This document shows positions 25,728 to 33,094 of a DNA stretch of 64,000 nt, piece by piece (positions within the stretch are counted from its first letter, which is position 1; every line of letters starts with the position of its first letter). Position numbers and translations under genes: made by a program. This DNA is from Opitutaceae bacterium. GTDB lineage: Bacteria > Verrucomicrobiota > Verrucomicrobiia > Opitutales > Opitutaceae. The notes below the pieces were generated by a model. It saw nothing but the letters and a program-made list of their open reading frames with translations, was not told the DNA's origin and made no database searches. The stretch spans positions 1 to 64,000 of the forward strand of contig JAUSID010000005.1 in the NCBI GenBank assembly GCA_030648295.1, in the 5' to 3' direction.

Positions 25728-28700
25728 ATGCGAGCTAATGCAGTTTTCCTCTCCGGGCCGAGCGGCTCCTCCCTGCGCCCGATTTCCAGCTTCTACGGCC
25801 GCGTAATCACCACTTTCGGCCTGCTCATGGGCAGCTTCGGCGGCAGCGCCCAAGCCGCCACTGAGTTCACCTACGCAAAGGTCTTCGATCTTCCGCAGAA
25901 GGGCTGGGGACCCCTCGTGGCTCTCGTGCAGAGCAGCAATGGTGATTTCTATGGCGTCGGGTCGGGCGATACGTTTACCAGCCAGGGCCTCGGCGTAATC
26001 TATCGCATCTCGCGCGACGGTTCCCGGTACACCGAACTCCGGAAATTCACCGGCGAAAACGGCGACGGCGCCCTGCCCCGGAGCGGACTAACGCTTGGCA
26101 GCGACGGCGTGCTCTACGGTGTGACCTCGCACGGTGGCGACACGAGCGACCCCAGTTTTGCCAACGGGTTGGGCAAGGGCGTCGTGTATCGCATCAACCC
26201 CGATGGTTCCGGCTACTCAGTGCTGCGGGCTTTTCGGGGACCTCCCACCGATGGCGCGCAACCCGTCGGCGGCATCATCCAAGGCAGCGATGGTGTGCTC
26301 TACGGCACGACGTCCTACGGCGGCCCGCCCGGAAGTTACGGTACCATTTTCCGCCTCAACCGCGACGGTTCGGACTACCGGACCATAAAGGCGCTCACCT
26401 TGTATCCCGACAGTTCTGGCGCACAGCCTTGGAGCGCGATGATCCAAGGCAGCGATGGAGCGCTTTACGGCACGATGGCAAGCGGTGGGACAAGCTCTGG
26501 CGGCACAATCTTCCGCATCAACCGGGATGGCACCGGATTCACGGTGCTGAAGAGCCTCTCAGATCAAACTGGCAGCCGACCCCAAGGCCGGCTCCTCGAG
26601 GGTCGCGACGGCGCCCTCTACGGTACCACGAGTTCGGGCGGGCCCAGCGGATTCTCCCAAGGCACGGTGGTCATGGGCGGCGGGACCATTTTCAAGATCA
26701 ACCGCGACGGCAGCGGGTTCACTCTCTTGAAAACCTTTGGACGTAACGCGGAGATGGGTCCGACCACCGGGCTTGTCCAGCATCGCGACGGCACGCTCTT
26801 GGGAACGGTGCGCAATGGCGGCGGCGATCGGAGCGGAGGCGCCATCTACAAGATCAACCCCGACGGCACAGGATACGCAGCCATCAAGGCGTTTTCCACG
26901 AGCGTCCCAGACAATACGCCCACCACCGAACTGCTGCTAGCCGACTACGGACTCTACTATGGCGCGCTAGGGTCCGGTTCGATCTTCTCCCTCACCCCAC
27001 TGCCGGCGGGCCGCCTCGCCAATCTGTCCGTCCGTTCCCTCGCCGGTACCGACAGCGATACGCTTGTCGTCGGCTTTGTGCTCTCACCCACTCCCGGCAA
27101 ACGCCTGCTCATCCGCGGCATTGGCCCGACCCTCGCAGCGTTTGGGGTGCCAGGGGTACTCGCCGATCCGGTACTCTCGCTCTTCTCCGGTTCGACCCTC
27201 CACTCCACGAACGACGACTGGAGCCAGGCAGCCAATGCCGCGCAGATCGTCACGGTTTCGCGGGACCTGTCCGCCTTCACCCTCTCCAATGGCAGCCGCG
27301 ATGCGGTGCTCCTGCCTGCTCTGACCGGCGGTCTCTACACCGTGCAGGTCGCCGGCAAGGGCGACAGCACCGGCGTGGCGTTGATCGAGATCTACGACGC
27401 CGATCCCGCTGTCGGCGGAAGGCTGGTCAATGTCTCGGCCCGCGCTCGGGTCGGCACCGGCGACGACATCCTCATCGCCGGTTTCATCATCTCGGGCACA
27501 GAGCCGATGCGCGTGCTCGTCCGCGGAGTCGGGCCGACGCTCGCCGGCTTCGGTGTGACCGGCGTTCTCGCCGATCCACAACTCGCACTCTATGGCGGCA
27601 GCACCCTCATTCGCCAAAACGACAATTGGAACAACGCCAGCGATATCGCCGCGGCGGCGGCGGCCGCGGGCGCCTTCGCCCTGCCCGCCAATTCCAAGGA
27701 TGCCGCGCTCGTTGCCACCCTGAATCCCGGCGCCTACACCGCGCATATCTCCGGCGTGAACAACACGACCGGTGTCGCCCTTGTTGAAGTGTACGAGTTG
27801 GAGAACCAATCCGTGCTCCCAGGCAGCTATACGCTCGTTACCGCCACCGCCGGCACCGGCCAGGGCACCATCACCCGCAATCCCGCCGGCCTGACCTACG
27901 CTGCCGGCACCGTCGTCACGCTTACCGCCGCGGCGGCTTCGGGGTCCACCTTCGCCGGCTGGTCCGGCGATGGCACGGGAACAACCACCCGCACCATCAC
28001 CATGGACGGCGACAAGTCGGTCATCGCGACGTTCAATCTCCCGATCGTGCCAGCTTCCTATACCTTGACCACCGCAACCGCCGGCAACGGCCAGGGTACC
28101 GTCACCGCCAGCCCCGCCGGGCCGACGTACGACGCCGGCACCGTCGTCACGCTTACTGCCACCGCCGCTTCGGGTTCCACCTTCGCCGGCTGGTCCGGCG
28201 ATGGGACTGGAACGACCACCCGCCAAGTCACCATGGACAGCAACAAGTCGGTCACTGCGACGTTCAATCTCCCCATCGTGCCAACCACCTATACCCTGAC
28301 CACCGCGACCGCCGGTAACGGCCAGGGTACCGTCGCCGCCAACCCCGCCGGACCGACCTACGCGGCCGGCACCGTCGTCACGCTCACTGCCACCGCCGCT
28401 TCGGGCTCCACCTTCGCCGGCTGGTCCGGCGATGGGACCGGAACAACCGCGCGCACCATCACCATGGACGGCGACAAGTCGGTCACTGCGACGTTCAATC
28501 TCCCCATCGTGCCAACCACCTATACCCTGACCACCGCGACCGCCGGTAACGGCCAGGGTACCGTCGCCGCCAGCCCCGCCGGGCCGACGTACGCCGCCGG
28601 AACCGTCGTCACTCTCACTGCCACCGTCGGCTCCGGATCCCTTTTTGTGGGTTGGTCGGGCGATGCATCCGCCACGTCGCTCACTACCCAAGTGACGATG

Positions 28701-29393
28701 ACCTCCAACAAGTCGGTCACCGCCACATTTGCGCAAATCTCGGTCGGCCCTTCCTCCTCCCTGCGGGTCCTCTTCGGCCAAACTCTCACGGGTAGCTATG
28801 ACCCATACCGGCGAAACAGCGTGGTGAATGGCGGCACGCTGCTCGCCGATGGCGGCGCACCGTTCGGTGGGTACACATGGAGTGTATCGAGCGGCTCCGC
28901 CCTGCCCGCTGGAGTCAGTCTCTCCGCCGACGGCATCATCACCCACAGCGGCGGCACCGTGGTGCCAGGCAATTACGCTTCCAGCGTCACGGTCTCGGAC
29001 GGCACACGCACCGCCTCAGGTAGCATCACGTTCCGCATCACCACCGAGGATACGACGCCCGTGGGCGGAATCCCAGGCGTGCAGGGCATGGCCGTCTTCG
29101 CGCAGCTTCCCCTCAACTTCACCCTCGTGATCGGACGCACCAGTCTGGATTACGGCGCGAGCCTGTACGCCATCTTTGGCACGGGCACGGTGGCGACCTC
29201 CCAAGTACCGCTGACGTGGACGCTCGGCGTCGGCAGCAGACTGCCTCCCGGCCTCACCCTCGATCAGGCAAAGGGTGTCATCTGGGGAACCCCGACCACC
29301 ACTGGCACCTACCAGTTCTCAGTGGTGGTGCGCGGTCGTAGTGGGGAAACCGCCTTGGGTTCTCCGATCTACACGATTCGAGTCGATCCCTGA
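25728..29393 (+). CDS. Large secreted surface protein with GloVer, InlB-B and putative Ig repeats
   Basis: A 1221-residue exported protein. It has a signal peptide (about residues 25-43, ending GGSAQA). From 45 to about 420 it carries tandem Gloeo/Verruco-type beta-propeller units, recognised by LYGTTSYGG and GTIFRLNRDGS motifs. From about 425 to 690 there are two copies of a module with RLLIRGIGPTLAAFGVPG / RVLVRGVGPTLAGFGVTG, frequent in Opitutaceae. From about 700 to 1008 come four near-identical 77-residue InlB-B/Listeria-Bacteroides-type repeats (GSTFAGWSGDGTGTT, KSVTATFNLP). Two putative Ig domains close the protein (ALPAGVSLSADG, LPPGLTLDQAKGVIWGTP). There is no membrane anchor or sorting tail. 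It lies inside nested repeats and is probably an adhesin or polysaccharide-binding protein. Confidence 0.88.
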   Translation: MRANAVFLSGPSGSSLRPISSFYGRVITTFGLLMGSFGGSAQAATEFTYAKVFDLPQKGWGPLVALVQSSNGDFYGVGSGDTFTSQGLGVIYRISRDGSRYTELRKFTGENGDGALPRSGLTLGSDGVLYGVTSHGGDTSDPSFANGLGKGVVYRINPDGSGYSVLRAFRGPPTDGAQPVGGIIQGSDGVLYGTTSYGGPPGSYGTIFRLNRDGSDYRTIKALTLYPDSSGAQPWSAMIQGSDGALYGTMASGGTSSGGTIFRINRDGTGFTVLKSLSDQTGSRPQGRLLEGRDGALYGTTSSGGPSGFSQGTVVMGGGTIFKINRDGSGFTLLKTFGRNAEMGPTTGLVQHRDGTLLGTVRNGGGDRSGGAIYKINPDGTGYAAIKAFSTSVPDNTPTTELLLADYGLYYGALGSGSIFSLTPLPAGRLANLSVRSLAGTDSDTLVVGFVLSPTPGKRLLIRGIGPTLAAFGVPGVLADPVLSLFSGSTLHSTNDDWSQAANAAQIVTVSRDLSAFTLSNGSRDAVLLPALTGGLYTVQVAGKGDSTGVALIEIYDADPAVGGRLVNVSARARVGTGDDILIAGFIISGTEPMRVLVRGVGPTLAGFGVTGVLADPQLALYGGSTLIRQNDNWNNASDIAAAAAAAGAFALPANSKDAALVATLNPGAYTAHISGVNNTTGVALVEVYELENQSVLPGSYTLVTATAGTGQGTITRNPAGLTYAAGTVVTLTAAAASGSTFAGWSGDGTGTTTRTITMDGDKSVIATFNLPIVPASYTLTTATAGNGQGTVTASPAGPTYDAGTVVTLTATAASGSTFAGWSGDGTGTTTRQVTMDSNKSVTATFNLPIVPTTYTLTTATAGNGQGTVAANPAGPTYAAGTVVTLTATAASGSTFAGWSGDGTGTTARTITMDGDKSVTATFNLPIVPTTYTLTTATAGNGQGTVAASPAGPTYAAGTVVTLTATVGSGSLFVGWSGDASATSLTTQVTMTSNKSVTATFAQISVGPSSSLRVLFGQTLTGSYDPYRRNSVVNGGTLLADGGAPFGGYTWSVSSGSALPAGVSLSADGIITHSGGTVVPGNYASSVTVSDGTRTASGSITFRITTEDTTPVGGIPGVQGMAVFAQLPLNFTLVIGRTSLDYGASLYAIFGTGTVATSQVPLTWTLGVGSRLPPGLTLDQAKGVIWGTPTTTGTYQFSVVVRGRSGETALGSPIYTIRVDP
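27828..28751 (+). repeat. Four 231-bp tandem repeats within the surface-protein gene
   Basis: In-frame units begin at 27828, 28059, 28290 and 28521, each 231 bases (77 codons). The second, third and most of the fourth are almost identical at DNA level, including third codon positions. This indicates recent duplication or gene conversion and possible copy-number variation. Confidence 0.9.
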
Positions 29394-29434
29394 GGGGATG
29401 TATTCCGCGGCCCGCTCCCGTAAGGTCAAAAAAC

Positions 29435-29590
29435 TCATGCGGCCTCGCGGTGATAGAATTTGAGGAGGCCGCCGAGGCGTTCGCGGGTTTGGACCTTGCC
29501 GGAAGAACTGCCGATCCGGTCTGCCACTGCCGGGAACAGAATCACGTTGTCCATGCCTTGGAGGTTCCTCTCCTCGTGGTAATCGGTGGC
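29435..29590 (-). pseudogene. C-terminal remnant of an rve-type integrase/transposase
   Basis: The minus strand reads DYHEERNLQGMDNVILFPA, then ADRIGSSSGKVQTRERLGG and LLKFYHREAA before a stop. This is the C-terminal end of a DDE/rve-type transposase common in Planctomycetes and Verrucomicrobia. The catalytic domain is absent. Upstream on this strand the sequence runs into the 35-bp inverted repeat arm. Confidence 0.75.
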
Positions 29591-29719
29591 GTCGCTCTGG
29601 TGTCATGGCTGTCGCGGGCAGCTGCCACAATATGGTGACGGTCAGTGGCGAACGAGGTGATGCACGAACATCTGGTCGCGCTTCGCGCCCAAAATCGCCC
29701 CGCTGATTGCCGCGGGCGT

Positions 29720-29754
29720 GGCAAACGACGGGGTCAGGTTGCTAATCTTTCACT
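29720..29754 (-). repeat. 35-bp perfect inverted repeat, right arm
   Basis: Exact reverse complement of 24986-25020. It sits between the integrase remnant and the promoter region of the antitoxin gene. Confidence 0.9.
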
Positions 29755-29917
29755 CATTCTGTTTAAAAATCTCAGCTGCCGGCGAGGTTGGCTGCCGCGC
29801 GACGGCACCGACAACCTGGCTCACGCGGGTGCCGCCACGGCGACTTTCCACGCCGCACCAAGGCGCGCCGGCAATGCATGCTTGCTTGCGGAGAAACCCT
29901 GACATTACTTCGCCCCT

Positions 29918-30133
29918 ATGAGCACTCTTGCAGAAGTGGAAGCCGTCGTGCCCCAGTTTTCTCTGCGGGAACTGGTGGAATTGGAGCAGTTCGTCCGGCA
30001 GATGCGGCTGTTGAGAATGAAGAGCAACGGCCAGAGTGCTCTTGATCTGCCGCCGCTCGACTTGGGGCAAATGCTCGCGCCCCTCGGGACTCGTGAACAG
30101 TGGCACGACGAAATGCTGGAGGGGCGGGTGTGA
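29918..30133 (+). CDS. Antitoxin-like protein of a VapBC-type module
   Basis: A 71-residue protein, MSTLAEVEAVVPQFSLREL with an ELEQFVRQMRLLRMKSNGQS helix and an acidic tail (REQWHDEMLEGRV). The pattern is that of small antitoxins that precede PIN-domain toxins and bind them through the C-terminal part. The stop codon overlaps a GTG that begins the first eight codons of a PIN toxin, which confirms the module type. With the toxin gone it has no visible partner. Confidence 0.7.
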   Translation: MSTLAEVEAVVPQFSLRELVELEQFVRQMRLLRMKSNGQSALDLPPLDLGQMLAPLGTREQWHDEMLEGRV

Positions 30134-30156
30134 TCCACGGGCTGGACACCGGCTAA
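30130..30156 (+). pseudogene. Truncated PIN-domain toxin (8 codons)
   Basis: GTG overlaps the antitoxin TGA. The frame reads VIHGLDTG and then TAA. This is the beginning of a VapC-like PIN domain, including its first metal-binding Asp. The gene stops where the right copy of the 75-bp direct repeat begins, so the rest was lost at that junction. Confidence 0.65.
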
Positions 30157-30158
30157 TG

Positions 30159-30233
30159 CGTGACATGTTTGATCGCGTGCGGGCCGAGGAGAACGTCACG
30201 TAATACGTGACATGTTGGTGGCGCGAATGCGGG
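30159..30233 (+). repeat. 75-bp direct repeat, right copy
   Basis: Matches 24806-24880 at 71 of 75 positions. Its first palindrome is cut at the centre, next to the truncated PIN toxin, whereas the left copy has both halves. Confidence 0.85.
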
Positions 30234-30327
30234 CGGGCTCCGATGCGCGGGGGCGGAGGGTGGATTCACGGTGGTGGATTCACGGTTGAGCTTCGAGACG
30301 GCAGTCGTTTCTTCAACGCCGATGCCG

Positions 30328-30987
30328 ATGTCTCGATCAATCCGGGTGGCGGGCCTCCTGGTTCTCGCCGCCGGTTTCGGGGGATGCGCGACGACGCATG
30401 AGCCGCCGAATCTCGATCCGCACAAGCAGCAGATCCGGCGCTACGTCGACTCCGGCGAGTATCAGCGTGACATCGCCGTGGTGACGGGCCGGGCGCAGGC
30501 ATGGATTGCGCGACGCGCCGCCCAACGGAAGCCGGGCGAGCGGCTGGCGGTGGTGCTCGATCTCGACGAGACGTTGTTTCTCAACTGGCCGCACCTGCGG
30601 CGAAACGATCTCGGGTATGTGGAGTCGGTCTGGCTGGCCTGGGTCGAATCGGCCCAGGCGCCGGCGATCGAACCCGTGCGCGAATTGTATCGTTCCGCCC
30701 GGCGGCTCGGCGTCGCGACCCTGCTGGTGACGGGCCGGCCGGAAACCCAGCGCGCGGCGACGGAACGGAATCTCCGCGCGATCGATTGTACCGATTACGC
30801 CGCCCTGGTCTGCCGCCCGGCCGGGCAGCAGGGTAGTAGCGCCGGTTTCAAAACCGCGGCGCGCCAGCGGCTCGAACGCGACGGCTGGACCCTCATTGCT
30901 AATATCGGCGATCAGGAAAGTGATTTGGTTGGCGGACACGCGGAGCGGACCTTCAAGCTCCCGGCCCCTTTTTATCTTACTGAATGA
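30328..30987 (+). CDS. HAD-superfamily acid phosphatase, lipoprotein e(P4)/class B-like
   Basis: A lipoprotein of about 219 residues. The leader RVAGLLVLAAGFGGC ends in a likely lipidated Cys. Motif I is VVLDLDETLFLN (DxDET), motif II lies in LLVTGRPETQRAA, and the metal-binding motif is NIGDQESDLVGG. The family hydrolyses phosphomonoesters such as nucleotides in the periplasm. ATG 30328 gives the shortest proper lipoprotein leader, and another ATG is at 30322. The stop overlaps the start of the TonB-dependent receptor (ATGA), so the two are translationally coupled. A shared role in uptake of a phosphorylated compound or its product is plausible. Confidence 0.85.
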   Translation: MSRSIRVAGLLVLAAGFGGCATTHEPPNLDPHKQQIRRYVDSGEYQRDIAVVTGRAQAWIARRAAQRKPGERLAVVLDLDETLFLNWPHLRRNDLGYVESVWLAWVESAQAPAIEPVRELYRSARRLGVATLLVTGRPETQRAATERNLRAIDCTDYAALVCRPAGQQGSSAGFKTAARQRLERDGWTLIANIGDQESDLVGGHAERTFKLPAPFYLTE

Positions 30988-32930
30988 AGGTTCCCACTCT
31001 GTCGTGCCTCTGTGTCCTCGCGGCGTTTTCCGCGCCCACGTTGCGTGCGGCCAGCGCCGCCGCGCCGACGACGCAGGTGCTGCCCGCGGTCGACGTGGTC
31101 GCGACACCCATCGTCGCGGATACAACGGTTAATCCCTTCGGGTTTCAGACCACGATCATTGGCCGCGAGCAGATCGAAGCGCTGAATGCGGCGGATGTAG
31201 CCGCGGCCTTGCGTCGGACGCCGGGCGTCACGATCGCGCGCTACAATCCCGTCGGTTCGTTCGGTGGCGGCGAGGGCGGGGCGGTGTTTCTGCGCGGACT
31301 CGGTTCGAGCCGGCCGGGCGGCGAAATCAAGACGACGATCGACGGGGTGCCGATTGGCAACGGCGTCTTCAATCACCCGCTGCTCGATTTACTGCCGCTC
31401 GATCTTGCGTCCGGCGTGGAGGTGTCGCGCCGGGCCGAACCCGTGCTGGCCGGAAACATGTTTGCGTCCGTGAACATGCTCGTACCGCGCGCGCCCGAGT
31501 CCGGGCAATTCATCCGCGGCACCACCAGCGCGGGCAGCTTCGGCGCCTTCAGCGAAAAACTGGAAGCGGGTGGGCGCTGGGGACCGGCGGAGATTTACGC
31601 GGGGCAAAGTTATCGTCGCGCCGATGGCCACCGGCCGGACGCCGACGGCCGGCTGGCGAACGGGTTGGCGCGTATCGGCTGGCACGTGACGCCCCGGCTC
31701 GAGCTGAGTTATCTCGCGCACCGCACGGATAATCGCGCGACGGATCCGGGGCCCGAGCCGGGCGCCGGCATTCCGCCGACCCGCGGCGATGTTTACACAA
31801 CGGCCGCGTGGCTGCACCTGGCCGGCGCGAACTGGGCGCGCGCGGAAGGCGCGGGCGGACTGAAGGCCTACGTCAGTGACGGCGAGGCCAACTGGTATCG
31901 CCGCGGCACGTCAGCGAACGCCGACAGTCTGAACGACTACCGGTTGACCGGGGTGCGCTGGCGCGAATCGCAACATGTGTGGGAGGGCGGAGAAATCGTC
32001 GGAGGCGTCGATCTCGACTGGACGCGCGGTGAAACCGTGTCGGTGCCACCTGGCGTGGCGCGACCGCTGTCGTTTGGTCCGGAGAGCTTCCGGCTCGCCT
32101 CGGCCTACGTCGGTGCGAATCACACCTGGCGCGCGGCGGATGGTACGCAGGTGACTCCGTCAATTGGCGGGCGCGAATACTGGCACGAGGAGTTTGGTCG
32201 CGCGTGGGCGCCGCAGGCGGGGCTCGCGCTCCGCCGCGGTCCCTTGCAGTTGCATGCGGGATTCAGCCGGGCGGTTAATTTTCCCGGGCTCGAAGTGGCG
32301 GCATTCTCGACCGTGGCGATTCCGGCGCTGGGACAAACCTGGCGGACGTTGCGCCCCGAGCGGCTCGAGCAGACGGAAGCGGGGATTCGCTATGATCTCG
32401 GCGCCGCGACCGCGATCGAATTGACGGTATTTCGCAATCAGGGCCGCGATCGATTCGTGTTCGTGCCGCCGCCCCCCCCGCCGTTTCGATTCATCAATGT
32501 GGAGACTTTCCGGACGCAGGGCGCCGAGCTCACGTTTATGACGCGTCCAATCAAGACGCTCTCGCTCTTCGCCGGCGCATCGAAGCTGCAGGCAACGCCG
32601 GCGGATTTGCCTTACGCGCCGCGCTGGTCGCTCGTCGGGGGGTTGACCTGGCGGATAATGCCGTCGCTGACGCTGAACGTGGACAGCTCATATGTGTCCG
32701 CGCAACGCGCCGGATCCCAGGCGCGGGCGGGTGGCGCGCTCAACACCGAGCGGATCCCGTCGTTCGCGCTCCTGAATGCACGAATTGGATACGCGTTCCA
32801 ATGGGACGCGGCGCACAGGACGGAGGTTTTCGTGGCGGTCGAGAACGCATTGGATCGGGAGTACCGCTATAGGCCCGGTTACCCCATGCCGGGGATCGGA
32901 TACACCTTTGGGTTGAGCGCGGGTTGGTGA
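30984..32930 (+). CDS. TonB-dependent outer-membrane receptor
   Basis: A 648-residue receptor with a signal peptide (LSCLCVLAAFSAPTLRAASA), a TonB-box-like start (VLPAVDVVATP), a plug domain (AADVAAALRRTPGVTIARYN, GAVFLRGLGSSRPGGEIK, TTIDGVPIGNGVFNHPLLD) and a beta-barrel ending in an aromatic residue (TFGLSAGW). Near the C-terminus VENALDREYRYRPGYPMPG is typical of the family. It is coupled to the phosphatase lipoprotein by an ATGA overlap. The substrate cannot be deduced. There is no STN signalling domain. Confidence 0.92.
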   Translation: MKVPTLSCLCVLAAFSAPTLRAASAAAPTTQVLPAVDVVATPIVADTTVNPFGFQTTIIGREQIEALNAADVAAALRRTPGVTIARYNPVGSFGGGEGGAVFLRGLGSSRPGGEIKTTIDGVPIGNGVFNHPLLDLLPLDLASGVEVSRRAEPVLAGNMFASVNMLVPRAPESGQFIRGTTSAGSFGAFSEKLEAGGRWGPAEIYAGQSYRRADGHRPDADGRLANGLARIGWHVTPRLELSYLAHRTDNRATDPGPEPGAGIPPTRGDVYTTAAWLHLAGANWARAEGAGGLKAYVSDGEANWYRRGTSANADSLNDYRLTGVRWRESQHVWEGGEIVGGVDLDWTRGETVSVPPGVARPLSFGPESFRLASAYVGANHTWRAADGTQVTPSIGGREYWHEEFGRAWAPQAGLALRRGPLQLHAGFSRAVNFPGLEVAAFSTVAIPALGQTWRTLRPERLEQTEAGIRYDLGAATAIELTVFRNQGRDRFVFVPPPPPPFRFINVETFRTQGAELTFMTRPIKTLSLFAGASKLQATPADLPYAPRWSLVGGLTWRIMPSLTLNVDSSYVSAQRAGSQARAGGALNTERIPSFALLNARIGYAFQWDAAHRTEVFVAVENALDREYRYRPGYPMPGIGYTFGLSAGW

Positions 32931-32956
32931 GCGGTTGGCCGATACGGCATGCACAC

Positions 32957-33030
32957 AGCAGGGCGTCTGCTCGCAGACGCCGTTGTGCATTCCGGAACGG
33001 TCATCGCGGCGTCCGCAAGCGGACGCCCTG
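32957..33030. repeat. Twin-hairpin REP-like element, copy 2
   Basis: Hairpins GGCGTCTGC-tc-GCAGACGCC (32962-32981) and GGCGTCCGC-aa-GCGGACGCC (33008-33027) lie 26 bases apart. The architecture is the same as 1938-2018. It sits in the convergent gap between the receptor and the GH2-like gene, a common site for REP elements and possibly a terminator. Confidence 0.85.
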
Positions 33031-33094
33031 CAGTGCGAGGAACATTGCGAGCCGAAAACAATGACCATTTGGCAGGGACCGTTTGCCTCCTACG

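Noticed and set aside
24978-25853. 291-codon minus-strand frame left of the surface-protein gene
   Set aside because: It runs across the inverted repeat, low-similarity DNA and the divergent start of the surface-protein gene. Only 25010-25240 looks protein-like, and I cannot assign it.
27084-28946. 620-codon open frame on the minus strand, Gly/Arg-rich
   Set aside because: It is the shadow of the tandem repeats of the surface protein on the opposite strand.
32957-33030. Possible CRISPR repeat units
   Set aside because: Only two hairpins occur with different sequences and no regular spacer series. The same unit occurs at 1938-2018, which fits a REP-like element.
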